A DNA stretch of 64,000 bases from Thinopyrum elongatum (Eukaryota > Streptophyta > Magnoliopsida > Poales > Poaceae): assembly GCA_011799875.1 (NCBI GenBank), contig CM022302.1, positions 305,795,048 to 305,859,047 of the forward strand, given 5' to 3'. Below, piece after piece: positions 11,331-22,250 of the stretch; position 1 is the first letter of the stretch; every line of letters begins with the position of its first letter. A model generated the notes under the pieces. That model was not told the origin of the DNA. It did no database searches and was given only the letters and a program-made list of their open reading frames with translations. The position numbers were made by a program, and so were the translations under genes.

Positions 11331-12015
11331 GCGTGAGTGATAGCTATATAAGACAAAATATCTGGATTAAAGGGGATTCAAATATTTAAATTGGAGATCA
11401 AGACATCAATAATATCATAATGAAAATTGGGCTATCAAACATGCATATTAATTTGAATTTGGGGACATATGTAATGTTATTTAGTTTATCAATATTAGTG
11501 ATCCATAGAATTTTTAATTAGAGAAAATGCATCGCTTATATGCAATTCATGTCTAAATGGGACTACACTATATGTTGCTTGTGTCAAACACATTATACGT
11601 GTTTGACAAGTTAAAAAAACCCGCGTGAAACACACATTAATTGGACCTAGTTAGTGAGCAACGCATATATTGGATTTCAACATAAAGTGGTTTCAAATTT
11701 TTGAATTCAAATTAAGATGGATTCAGCCTTATGAATATGAGATCATGGCATTTGTAAACCATATTTACATATAAAGGGTGTTGTGCTTTTGAAAGTATAT
11801 GTACATATGAGTGATGTATATAGATTCGTATTTGAATACAAAATGGATCCTGCCCTAAAAAAAGAATACAAAATGGATTCGAATTGAGTTGGCATGGTAA
11901 ACATGCAAGCTTTTTCTCCAAAAATCTGAACGAAGCGGCGAAACCCGCACTACCTGCTCGGCCGTAACCACCCGAAACCAAATTTTGGGAGATGGAAATT
12001 ACTGCCTATCAGTGA
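11331..12015. other. AT-rich stretch without recognised gene
   Basis: Only a short local duplication stands out: GAATACAAAATGGAT occurs near 11834 and again near 11863. It is the 5' flank of the Athila-like element. Confidence 0.4.
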
Positions 12016-12020
12016 CAAGC

Positions 12021-13577
12021 TGATACGTCTCCAATGTATCTATAATCTTTTATTATTCCATGCTGTTATATTATCAATCTTGGATGTTTTATATTTATTT
12101 ACTAGCAAATTTATATCATTTTTTGGGACTAACCTATTAACATAGTGCCCAGTGCCAGTTGCTGTTTTTTGCTTGTTTTTTACTTCGCAGGAAATCAATA
12201 CCAAATGGAGTCCAAATACCAAAAAACTTTTTGGAGAATTTTTTCTGCCCAGAAGACACCCAAGAGGGCAAGGAAGTGCACCGGAGGAGGCCCGTGAGGC
12301 GCATTAGGCACCAGGGGCGCCAGAGGCCCCTGGCGCTCCCTGGTGGGTAGTTAGGCCCGCGGGAGGCTTCTCCACCGACTATCAGCTCTATAAATACTAT
12401 AAAATCCCAAAAACCATAGGGGACTCGAGAGAAAATAGTTTCCGCCACCCCAAGTTCCAGAACCACGAGATCCAATCTAGAGGCCTTCTCCGGCACTCAG
12501 CCGGAGGGATCAACGATCACGGAGGGGTTCTTCATCAACACCCTTGCCTCTCCGATGAAGCGCCAGTAGTTTACTACAGACCTACGGGTCCGTAAGTAGT
12601 AGCTAGATGGCTTCTTCTCTCTTTTTGATCTTCAATACAATGTTCTCCTCGATGTTCTTGGAAATCTATTTGATGTAACAACTTTTTGCGGTGTGTTTGT
12701 TGGGATCCGATGAATTGTGAGTTTATGATCTGTTCTATCTATGAATATTATTTGAGTCTTTTCTGAACTCTTTTATGCATGATCTTTATAGCCTCTTATT
12801 TCTTCTCCGAAACTTTCATTTGGTTTGGCCAACTAGATTGATTTGTCTTGCCATGGGAAGAGGTGCTTTGTGATGGGTTCGATCTTGCGGTGCTCAATCT
12901 CAGTGATAGAAGGAGACATGACACGCATGTATCGTTGCCATTAAGTTTAAAAAGATGGGGTCTATTCCTATATGAATAGATCTTGTCTACATCATGTCAT
13001 CGTTCTTATTGGATTACTTCGTTTCTTCATGAACTTAATACACTAGATACATGATGGATAGCGGTCGATGTGTGGTGTAATAGTAGTAGATGCACGCAGG
13101 AGTCCATCTACTAATCTTGGACGTGATGCCTATATACATGATCATTGCCTTGGATATCGTCATAATTATTTGCTTTTCTGTCAATTGCCCAACAGTAATT
13201 TGTCTACCCACCGTACGCTATTTTCTCGAGAGAAGCCTCTAGTGAAATCTACGGCCCCCGAGTCTATTTCCTATCATATTGAAACCCAAAAATACCTTGC
13301 TACAATTTGTCTTTATTTTTTTATGTTTTTGTTAGATCTATTTATCCAATCTCATACAATTTAATCTATCTCAATACCGAGGAGGGATTGGCAACCCCTC
13401 TAACGCGTTGGCTTGCAAATATTTGTTATTTGTGTGCAGGTGCTGTTTACATAGTGTGGGTGGATCCTCCTACTGGATTGATAACCTTGGTTTCATAACT
13501 GAGGGAAATATTTACCATTGCTGTGCTGCATCATCCTCTCCTCTTTAGGGAAATACCAACGCAGATACAAGCAATCA
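12021..13577 (+). repeat. 5' LTR of the Athila-like element
   Basis: It starts TGATACGTCTCC and ends GCAATCA, with TGAT...ATCA inverted ends. A TATAAATA box is at 12389-12396. It matches the 3' LTR along its whole length with scattered substitutions. Confidence 0.93.
12389..12396 (+). promoter_or_regulatory. TATA box of the Athila-like 5' LTR
   Basis: TATAAATA, preserved in the 3' LTR at 17578-17585 in the same context (CAGCTC before, CT after). Confidence 0.65.
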
Positions 13578-13588
13578 GGAAGAATTTC

Positions 13589-13606
13589 TGGCGCCGTTGC
13601 CGGGGA
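13589..13606 (+). other. Primer-binding site, tRNA-Asp type (copy 1)
   Basis: TGGCGCCGTTGCCGGGGA, complementary to the 3' end of plant tRNA-Asp, 11 bases after the 5' LTR. This is the usual Athila-group primer site. Confidence 0.85.
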
Positions 13607-13637
13607 GGATCAAGTCTTCCGTTTACGTGTCAATCTC

Positions 13638-13655
13638 TGGCGCCGTTGCCGGGGA
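13638..13655 (+). other. Second, duplicated tRNA-Asp primer-binding site
   Basis: A second exact TGGCGCCGTTGCCGGGGA lies 49 bases after the first, within a duplicated segment that also repeats the preceding TCT. Being farther from the LTR edge, it is probably not the main priming site. Confidence 0.75.
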
Positions 13656-13863
13656 GACATCATTAACATCTATCAAGTACCTATGCATAAACTCTCATGT
13701 CCTTGCAATTACTTTATTTGCCATTTGCCTCTCATTTTCATCTCCCCAACTTCTAAAAAGTTTTTACAAAAATATTTTCTGTTTGCCTTTTTGCTTGTTT
13801 TCTATCTTTGCTTGTGTTGCCATGTGCCTTCTATTTGCTTGCATCTTTGCTTGCTAAAAATCT

Positions 13864-14727
13864 ATGTATATGGATCCTCATCCACTTGCTAATATTTTCA
13901 AAAGAACAAATTATGATGAACCAATTGCTAGTGAATTGAGTGCACTTGATTATCTCTATGAAGTTTTGCTTGAAAATCATGAATCTGAAAATTGTGATGA
14001 AGTGTTAAACGAAGAAATTTATAAAGTGATTCATGATAGCTCCTTGAATGAAAAGCATGTTTGCAATGATGTTATTATAAATTCTATTAATGTCAATTAT
14101 GTTATTAATATGCAAAACTACAAGCTTAGGGATGATAATTTTTTTAGGTCTACTACTTGTTGCAATGATCATGATTGGGGTGATAATGTTTCTTATGATC
14201 TTGAAAATTTATTTAAGCCTCATAATGAATATGATATTGATAATAATGTTTGCAATAATATTGAAAGTGGGTTTGGAAGAACGTCAATGTTAGATAAAAA
14301 TAATCCCACATATTTGGAGAGTGTTCAATCTTATGAATTTTTTGATAAAAGTGGGTTTGGAGTGGTCATGACTCTAGTTGATATTAATCCCACTATCTTG
14401 GAAGATTATAAGACTTTTATTCATGTGGATCATGAAGAGAAAAATTTATATGATAGCTATATTGTTGAATTTGATTATGATCCTACATGTAATTATTATG
14501 AGAGAGGAAAATGTTGTCGTGGAAATTTTCATGTTACTAAATTACGTCTTGTTATGTTGAGATTGTCAATGTTTTACTTTTCTCCTTTGAATATGCTAGA
14601 TGTTTCTTGTATTGATAATTTGTTTGCTTATAAAATTCCTATGCATAGGAAGTATGTTAGATTTGAATTTGTTTTTCACATGCTACATGATGCTTTCTTT
14701 GTGCTTCAATTACTATCTTTCATGTGA
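13864..14727 (+). CDS. 287-residue ORF of the Athila-like element, function unknown
   Basis: An intact ORF beginning MYMDPHPLANIFKR. The composition is unusual: rich in N, D, Y and C, with strongly AT-biased codons. Residues about 139-180 hold two copies of a short repeat, SGFGRTSMLDKNNPTYLE and SGFGVVMTLVDINPTILE, about 27 residues apart. A cysteine cluster (CNYYERGKCCRG) follows near residue 210, and the C-terminus is hydrophobic and aromatic (HMLHDAFFVLQLLSFM). I see no gag, protease or polymerase motif. It sits about 200 bp downstream of the primer sites, where gag would be expected. It may be a remnant or replacement of gag kept in this non-autonomous family. An intact frame amid so many broken ones may mean a young insertion or selection. 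Confidence 0.6.
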   Translation: MYMDPHPLANIFKRTNYDEPIASELSALDYLYEVLLENHESENCDEVLNEEIYKVIHDSSLNEKHVCNDVIINSINVNYVINMQNYKLRDDNFFRSTTCCNDHDWGDNVSYDLENLFKPHNEYDIDNNVCNNIESGFGRTSMLDKNNPTYLESVQSYEFFDKSGFGVVMTLVDINPTILEDYKTFIHVDHEEKNLYDSYIVEFDYDPTCNYYERGKCCRGNFHVTKLRLVMLRLSMFYFSPLNMLDVSCIDNLFAYKIPMHRKYVRFEFVFHMLHDAFFVLQLLSFM

Positions 14728-17199
14728 GCATCATTGAAATCTCAAAGCCTATCTTAATGGCTATAAAAGAAGAGCTTGTTGGGAGACAACCCAATAGTTA
14801 TTTTTTTGTTTTCTTGTGTGTGCACAATTATGATACTGTTATGATTGTGTTTTTATGTTTTAGTTAGTGTTTGTGCCAAGTAAAGCCTTTAGGATCATGT
14901 TGGGTGATAGTTGATTTGATCTTGTTGAAAAACAAAAACTTTTACGTCTAGTAGCAGAATTTTAAAAAATCACAGAAGCAACGAAAAAATCTGAATTTTT
15001 TACACAAGATTGATATACAAATTCCCTACATTGCCCTAAGTTTTAACATTTTTTTGGAGTTACAGAAGTATGGTTATAGTACAGATTACTATAGATTGTT
15101 TTGTTTTTGACAGATTTTGCTTTCGTTGCATTGTGTGCTTATTTTGATGATTCTATGGATTGTATCGGAGGGTATAAGCCATGGTAAAGCTAGAATATAG
15201 TAGGTATAATGCAATAACAAAATATGAATGGGTTTGCAATGCTACTTAAAGTGGTGATTTGCTTTATTATACTAACGGATCTCACGATGGTTTTTGTTAA
15301 GTTTTCTAAGATTGAAGTTTTCAAGTTTTGGGTGAGATCACGATGGATGAAGGAATAAGGAGTGAAAAGAGCCTAATCTTGGGGATGCCCATGGAACCCC
15401 AAGGTAATATTCAAGGAGAAGCAAGCAACTAAGCTTGGGGATGCCCCAGAAGGCATCCCCTCTTTCTTCTAACGACCATCCATAATTTTACTTGGAGCTA
15501 TATTTTTATTCGTCACATATGATGAGTTTTTCTTGGAGCGTCTTGTATTATTTTAGTCTTTGCTTTTTAGTTTGTACCAATCATCCCTGATGGACACACC
15601 TATTTGAGAGAGCCATAATTATGCTATGATTTATTAGAATTGCTCTATGTGCTTCACTTAAATTTTTTGAGCTATGGAATTGCTCTAGTGCTTCACTTAT
15701 ATCTTTTTGGGCACGGTGGTGCTTTAATTTTGAAGAAATATACTTTGATGCTTCACTTAGATTATTTTAAGAGTTAGTAAAAATTTAAAGAAATATCATC
15801 TTAATGCTTCACTTATATTATTTTGAGAGATGAAAATTGTTTTGAAGAAATATGTGCTCTCATCCTTCACTTAAATTTATTTGAGAGCTTTGTTAGTAGC
15901 AATGGTAAAATATGAAATTAGTCCCAAAGTGATAGATATTCAAGAGGGATATAATAAAAATTTCATGAAGATCATTGGATATTATAAACTTGACTCCTTG
16001 TAATAGTTTTGAGATATGGAGATAGTAATATGTGAGTCATGTTGGTGAGTAATTATGCTTTAGTAAGAATATTGGTGTTAAGGTTTTTGATTCCCTATGC
16101 AAGCATGAAAGTTAATAGTTATGCAATGAAATTACATCCTACTAGTGGTGCATTATTCGGTGTTAGTTATGTTTAATGCTCCTTTATGATCGTTTTCGTT
16201 TTTGTGTTGGTTGCTTCTCAATCTATTTGCTAGCCTTTCCTTGTACTAAGTGGGAATACTACTTGTGCATCCAAACTCCTTAAACCAAGTCGTGCCAAAT
16301 GAGTCCACCATACCTACCTATATGCGGTATTTCCATGCCGTTCCAGGTAAATTTGTATGTGCCAACTCTAATTTTCAAAACAAATTTCCTCTTTGTGTGC
16401 CTGTACCACTCATGAAGCGGCAGGGGGTGGCCAATATTTTCCATGATTGATATTTTATTCTCAAGATGAGTCTTTATTCACTTGTCATTTCACGAGAGTG
16501 TGGCAAGGTAATAGGGATGCCCAGTCCCAAAATGAAAAAAAATATTGTATGTTGTCAAATAATAAATTCCTCAGGAAGTGTTGGTGTGGAAGGCACCCGT
16601 GGATACGGCTAGCCATGGATTCTGAAAGAATGGTGGAAAAAGGAATAAAATTTATTTTATGTTTGGGAACCTCCTATGATCTATCTAGCATGGAAAGTAT
16701 TGGGAATTCTCGGTCATTTTCGTTGACAGGAAAAGCATGCCTCTCAAAACAAATTTATCTCTCAATTTAAGCTTTGAGCTCTGGCACCTCTACAAATCTG
16801 TGCTTCCCTCTGCGAAGGGCCTATCTATTTACTCTTATGCATTTTTTATTTTTATTGAGTCTCCATATTCTCTTATAAATCACCAACTAGGGAACACTAT
16901 TATCATACTAATGCATTGGGCATAGTTAATATTCGAGTGCGTTTCATGAATGGATCAATGATTGAGCATAATGGGCTAGGGATAGCTTTCTTTAGTGTTG
17001 ATATTTGAAAGACATGGTTGCTTGTTGATATGCTTGAGTATTGATGTCCTCATGTCAAATATAGACTATTGCTTTGAGTCATCTAAAAGTCCAAATGCCC
17101 ATGCTACAGACGAAAAGAATATGTGATGAACATGTTAGGCAGCATTCCACATCAAAAATTCTGGTTTTATCATTTACCTACTCGAGGACAAGCAGGATT
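14728..17199 (+). other. Non-coding internal region of the Athila-like element
   Basis: AT-rich, no sustained ORF. It holds element-typical strings such as GCTTGTTGGGAGACAACCCA (near 14773) and two AAGCTTGGGGATGCC-type segments near 15380-15450 that echo the polypurine tract. Near 15650-15880 a phrase of the type TGCTTCACTTA-ATTTTTGAGAG recurs about five times. Confidence 0.6.
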
Positions 17200-17213
17200 A
17201 AGCTTGGGGATGC
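17200..17213 (+). other. Polypurine tract of the Athila-like element
   Basis: AAGCTTGGGGATGC directly before the TG of the 3' LTR. Confidence 0.75.
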
Positions 17214-18752
17214 TGATACGTATGCAACGTATCTATAATTTTTTGATTGTTCCATGCTGTTATATTATCAATTCTCGATGTTTTATATTCATTTACTATC
17301 AACTTTATATCATTTTTTGGGACTAACCTATTGACATAGTGCCCAGTGCCTATTGTTGTTTTTTGCTTGTTTTTTACTTCGCAGAAAATCAATACCAAAT
17401 GGAGTCCAAATACCACAATTTTTTTTGGAGAATTTGTCCGGTCCAGAAGACACCCAGGAGGCCAAGGAAGTGCACCAGAGGAGGCCCGTGGGGCCCACTA
17501 GGCTCTAGGGCGCAGCCCCTGGCGCGCCCTGGTGGGTAGTTGGGTCCACGGGAGGCTTCTCGGCCGACTATCAGCTCTATAAATACTCTAAAATCCCAAA
17601 AACACTAGGGGAGTCGAGAGAAAACAGCTTCCGCCACCGCAAGTTCAGAACCATGGGATCCAATCTAGAGGCCTTCTCCGACACTCTGCCGGAGGGGTTC
17701 TTCATCAACACCCTTGCCCCTCCGATTATGCGTGAGTAGTTTACTACAGACCTACGGGTCTGTAGGTAGTAGCTAGATGGATTCTTCTCTCTTTTTGGTC
17801 TTCAATACAATGTTCTCCTCGATGTCTTGGAGATCTATTTGATGTAATGACTTTTTGCGGTGTGTTTGTTGGGATCCAATGAATTGTGAGTTTATGATCA
17901 GTTCTATCTATGAATATTATTTGAGTCTTTTCTGAACTCTTTTATGCATGATCTTAATAGCCTCGCATTTCTTTTCCGAAACTTTGGTTTGGTTTGGCCA
18001 ACTAGATTGAATTTTCTTGCCATGGGAAGAGGTCTTTGTGATGGGTTCCATCTTGCGGTGCTCAATCTCAGTGACAGAAGGAGACATGACACGCATGTAT
18101 CGTTGCCATTAAGGATAAAAAGATGGGGTCTATTCCTATATGAATAGATCTTGTCTACATCATGTCATAATTCTTATTGCATTAGTCCGTTTCTTCATGA
18201 ACTTAATACACTGGATGCATGCTGGATAGCGGTCGATGTGTGGAGTAATAGTAGTAGATGCAGGTAGGAGTCGGTCTACTAATCTTGGATGTGTTGCCTA
18301 TATACATGATCATTGCCTTGGATATTGTCATGATTATTTGCTTTTCTGTCAATTGCCCAACAGTAATTTGTCTACCCACCATATGCTATTTTCTTGAGAG
18401 AAGCCTCTAGTGAAATCTACGGCCCCGGGGACTATCTCCTATCATATTAAAACCCAAAAATTACCTTGCTGCAATTTTTCTTTATTTATTTTATTTTGTG
18501 TTTTTGTTAGATCTATTTATCCAATCTCATACAATTTAATCTATCTCAATACCGAGAAGGGATTGACAACCCCTCTAACGCGTTGGGTTGCAAGTATTTG
18601 TTATTTGTGTGCAGGTGTTGTTTACATAGTGTGAATAGATCCTCCTACTGGATTGATAACCTTGGTTTCATAACTAAGGGAAATACTTATTGTTGCTGTG
18701 CTACATCATCCTGTCCTCTTCGGGGAAATACCAAGACAGATACAAGCAATCA
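17214..18752 (+). repeat. 3' LTR of the Athila-like element
   Basis: Starts TGATACGTATGC, ends GCAATCA, followed by CAAGC, the same five bases that precede the 5' LTR. Confidence 0.93.
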
Positions 18753-18829
18753 CAAGCAAAACCTGTCGTCTCAATTTGTATAGGTGTAGATACAGACAGG
18801 TTTGTAATTTCACTCAAACATGACATAAC

Positions 18830-18932
18830 CGCCTCTCACCCGGATTCATACATGGTGGGTGCCAAAACACAGTGTTTACTCGGTCGAAATCGCCTCTCAC
18901 CCTGATTCATATATGGTGGGCGCCAAAACAAA
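18830..18932 (+). repeat. 61-bp tandem duplication upstream of the CACTA A gene
   Basis: CGCCTCTCACCC-GATTCATA and GGTGGG-GCCAAAACA occur at 18830 and again 61 bp on at 18891. The second copy keeps GGCGCCAAAA, the first has GGTGCCAAAA. Confidence 0.8.
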
Positions 18933-18952
18933 CTCTCCTCGGCCTATATATC
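18919..18952 (+). promoter_or_regulatory. Candidate promoter of the CACTA A gene: E2F-like site plus TATA box
   Basis: GGCGCCAAAA (18919-18928; reverse TTTTGGCGCC fits the plant E2F consensus) lies about 17 bp before CTATATATCCC (18944-18954). The homologous gene body begins roughly 100 bp downstream. The assignment is by motif only. Confidence 0.35.
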
Positions 18953-19705
18953 CCTTGGAAAATATTCAGTGTATACGAGATTACCGTCCTATCCCCAACC
19001 GACCAATATTGCTGTGATGTCTGAAATTTTAAATGGGGGCTAAGTTTGTAACTTCCCTCGCATTTGAGACAAGTGCATCCGAAAGACATGGTTCCCCCTA
19101 CCTCTCTCCCTCCATTTCCCCATTCGTACTCCGTGGGCGCCAGAACACCTCTCCACCCCCAGCCTCCTCTGTCCGCCACCACATACACCGCCGTCTTCCT
19201 CCACCATGCTGGAGCTGATACCCCGACACCGTCGTCCATTAGAAGAGGTCGACCTCTCTCATCCATCGCTTCGGACCAGGATCCTTGCATCGTGTCCTCT
19301 CGCTTCATCTGCACCGTCGTCCACCTTGCTGGGGCCGCTCATACGACCATCTCGTCCATCGCGCCAGGATATTTCCCCCGCCACCACTGTCTGCCCTCCT
19401 AGATTTGCTTCCACGCCGCCAATAGCCATTGCTGCCACAGCACCCGCAACGTCTCTACAGATGCTTACACGGCGCTGCACCAGAGGCTGTACTCTTATGT
19501 ATCTTGTCAAGTTATTTATCGGAGCAACAAAATAGATTCCCACTGCTTTACTGTGATTTCTTGTCCATCACATAGAATCTTACTTGTTAGTTGAAAGCAA
19601 ACATTGGTTGCGAAGTTGCCTTTGTCTGGTTTGCACCTTTAGATCCACCATGGCACGCTCAACACTATACTCACAATGCTTATGGTTTTCCCCTTTTATA
19701 TTCAG

Positions 19706-20139
19706 ATTAGCTAAATGAGAGTCGACTGAATTTCACTTTGGGCTCAGTCAAGTTTTGAGAGTTCGCCAGAGGGAAGGAAGGGGCTCGATGGAGGGCTGCT
19801 CCATTATCTATCTTAGGGTTTCGGGTGGGGACGGTGGTTGTGGGGGGCGGTCGTCGGGTTGTGGTGGGGCCTCGCCGGTGGAAAAACTGGACGCGGGTGG
19901 GGGGGAGGGGCTAGAGGGATGGACGGGGGCGGCGAAAGACCGGTGGTGGTTGGTGGTTCAAGGGAGGGTGGGGGACGGGGGCCGGTGGTTCGGCCGGCAG
20001 CCCTTGCGGTGGTCTGTAGGGGAACAATAAGAGATGAGGAAGAAGAAGGGTTAGGAGACGTAGGATCTTCATCCAACCGCCTGAAATGGTCGACTGACCC
20101 AAATGACGAATCAGACGACTTGCATGTAGACATTCTCTC
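19706..20139. mobile_element. Mutator-like MITE (434 bp) with 9-bp target duplication
   Basis: The exact direct repeat TATATTCAG flanks it (19697-19705 and 20140-20148), a 9-bp duplication as in Mutator-like elements. The ends form imperfect inverted repeats: AGTCGACTGAATTTCACTTT at the left, and reverse-complement AGTCGTCTGATTCGTCATTT at the right, both continuing GGG-TCAGTC. The interior is very G-rich on the plus strand. It carries no transposase; the minus-strand ORF across it is low-complexity proline-rich. It interrupts the first of the 640-bp tandem units. Confidence 0.75.
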
Positions 20140-20474
20140 TATATTCAGTACACCCATCCTAGGTGCTTCGAGACGTGCTAGCACTGCTCCTCATCCCATC
20201 AAGCTAAACAACATGCCACTCATAATTCCAAACTTAGTTTCTCAAATACGAATCTGATATGATGCTAATATTAGTAAAACAAAAAATGTTTAATTGGTCA
20301 GCTAATGTTCCTACTTTACTTTCAAAAAGCACGTGTGCCACATATAGGGAGATAGCAGGGATTTGCATTCTATATGCACTCTGGTTCATCATGTGTGGGC
20401 AACGAACATTTTATTATCCAAAATCTGATTGCTCTTCTTTAGCATGTTCCTCTTCTGTTCTTCTTTAATAAGCA

Positions 20475-20632
20475 CTCTCTCCGTTCCTAAATATAAATCT
20501 TTGTAGAGATTCCTCCATGGACTACATACGGAGCAAAATGAGTGAATCTACACTCTAAAATGTATCTATATACATCCATATGTGATCCATAGTGGAATAT
20601 CTACAAAGACTTATATTTAGGAATGGGGGGAG
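20475..20632. mobile_element. Stowaway (Tc1/Mariner) MITE
   Basis: 158 bp with long terminal inverted repeats, CTCTCTCCGTTCCTAAATAT at the left and the complement of ATATTTAGGAATGGGGGGAG at the right. TA follows on the right; the left side reads CA, a degraded TA duplication. The interior (CATACGGAGCAAAATGAGTG) matches the common Triticeae Stowaway type. Confidence 0.92.
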
Positions 20633-22047
20633 TATAATAGTAGTACAATATGTTCCTTTTAGTGAAGAGGAGCAGAAACATTTGTAGTGTACAGGTCTAT
20701 TCAGTCACTTGTCATGGACGCTTTCAACTCTTTGTGTTGGTCTGCCATAATATCCAAGAAATACTGGGAGCTGTGTCACCTTTGGGAGTTAGACTGATAG
20801 TAACAGTACTGCGCCTTCAGTTGAAGAGAGCTGGTATCCGAAGGTTTTCTAGCTGTACCGGCAATACTTGCCCATATTTTCCAGTCAGCTCCACTTTCCC
20901 GATTTTACTTGTGATGCTTTGGGTTTTCCCATTATATCTACATTATGATCGACCAGGTGCTTTGTGTCGTACTAGCAGCAGTCCACCCTTAAAGCTAAAC
21001 AACACACCAATCATAATTCCCAAGCTTAGTTGTTCCAATACGAATGTGATATGATACAGATATTAGTTAACATACACACACTTAATTGGTCAGCTAATGC
21101 TCCCACTTGAGTTTCCAAATACCTGTGGCCACATAGAGAGAGACAACATGGAAATGCATTTCTTTGGGTGCTCTGATTCATCATGGGTGGGCAACCAACA
21201 TTGTATAAAAATAAACAGAATCTCCATAATACGCTTCCTCTTATATTCTTTAACATGTATCTCTTCTATTCTTCTTTAATAAGTATAGAATGTTCCTTGT
21301 TAGGAAGGCAAGCAGGGACATCTGCATTCGACATGTCTATTTGGACGCTTCTGCTAGTTGGTTTCAGCAATTCGAGTTGGTCTGCCATAATATCCAGGAA
21401 ATGTTGGGAGCTGTGCGGCCTTTGAGAGCCTAGACTGATAGTAAAAGTAGTGCGCCTTCAGGTGGATAGAGCTGACCTATAGGTGATCGATAGGCTTTCG
21501 ATTAGTAGCGGCAATACAACCCCATATTTTCCATCCAGTTCCACTTCCCTGATTTATTTATGATGCTTATGGTGTCCCCCTTTTATCGACACTACTATCT
21601 GCCTAGTGGCTTTGTCTCGTACTAGCAACACTCCATCCTTTAAGCTAAACTACATGCCACTCATATTTCTAAAGCTTACATTTAATTGGTCAGCTAATGT
21701 TACTACGTGGGTTTTGAAATGCATGTGCGCAACATATAGACATGTTGGAATACTATTTCTCTGTGCACTCTCCTTATCATGGTTTGGAAATAAACTTTCT
21801 ATACAGTTTATTATGAACCTATCATCTGCCAACTATGCTTACTTCTGGAGGTCCCAACAGGGAGCCTATTTTTTGTGTAGTTGTGCCAGATTATATTAAT
21901 GTACGCACCATATTATAGCACACATGGGCTCTCTCATCATAATCCAGTGATAGCACACAAGGGTTTACAGGAAGCCCCTATTATATTAATGTATCCTCTG
22001 CATTACAAACATAATCTCACTACTATATATGTTTTCATGCATCTCAG

Positions 22048-22250
22048 ATATTGTACGTAATCACAATGAATATGAGAATGCGCAGATCAGAAGAATATTG
22101 CAGAATAGTTCAATGGGTAACAAACTTGGCATCAAGGAATCAAGGTCCATTCTGGATGCAATGAAACCCACTTGTTGCCGACCTACATATTCGTTTTCAG
22201 AATATGATCCTAATGACTATTCTGAGCTCAAGGAGTCAAAGACAGATGGC
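22048..22250 (+). CDS. Exon of the CACTA A passenger gene, hit by a solo LTR
   Basis: Follows the acceptor ATCTCAG and reads DIVRNHNEYENAQIRRIL, then SMGNKLGIKESRSILDAM and CCRPTYSFSEYDPND. It is charged and helical at first, then aromatic. The ATGGC target duplication of the solo LTR starts 5 bases before the right edge, so the original exon end is uncertain. Confidence 0.45.

Larger units (their letters stand above)
12021..18752 (+). mobile_element. Complete non-autonomous Athila-like Gypsy retrotransposon
   Basis: Two LTRs of about 1.55 kb, a tRNA-Asp primer site, a polypurine tract and an exact 5-bp target duplication (CAAGC at 12016-12020 and 18753-18757) define a full 6.7-kb insertion. 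The internal 3.6 kb encodes one 287-residue ORF and no protease, reverse transcriptase or integrase that I can find. It would therefore depend on enzymes from related elements. It resembles the Athila-related group abundant in Triticeae (Sabrina-like); the family name is uncertain. Confidence 0.93.
19640..22000 (+). repeat. Three ~640-bp tandem repeat units in the CACTA A gene
   Basis: The phrase TTAATTGGTCAGCTAATG recurs at about 20293, 21083 and 21690; CATATTTTCCA-CAG-TCCACTT recurs near 20873 and 21518. GTTGGTCTGCCATAATATCC is shared near 20735 and 21378. The spacing is about 635-645 bp once the 158-bp Stowaway MITE in the first spacer is removed. The units are diverged (my estimate by eye is 75-85%), so the amplification is old. 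Confidence 0.75.

Noticed and set aside
13589..13655. tRNA-Asp-like sequence as a tRNA gene
   Set aside because: Only the 18 bases complementary to the tRNA 3' end are present, which is a primer-binding site.
20650..21425. Separate small genes in the 640-bp repeats
   Set aside because: The ORFs are not conserved between the three units, so they are not coding.
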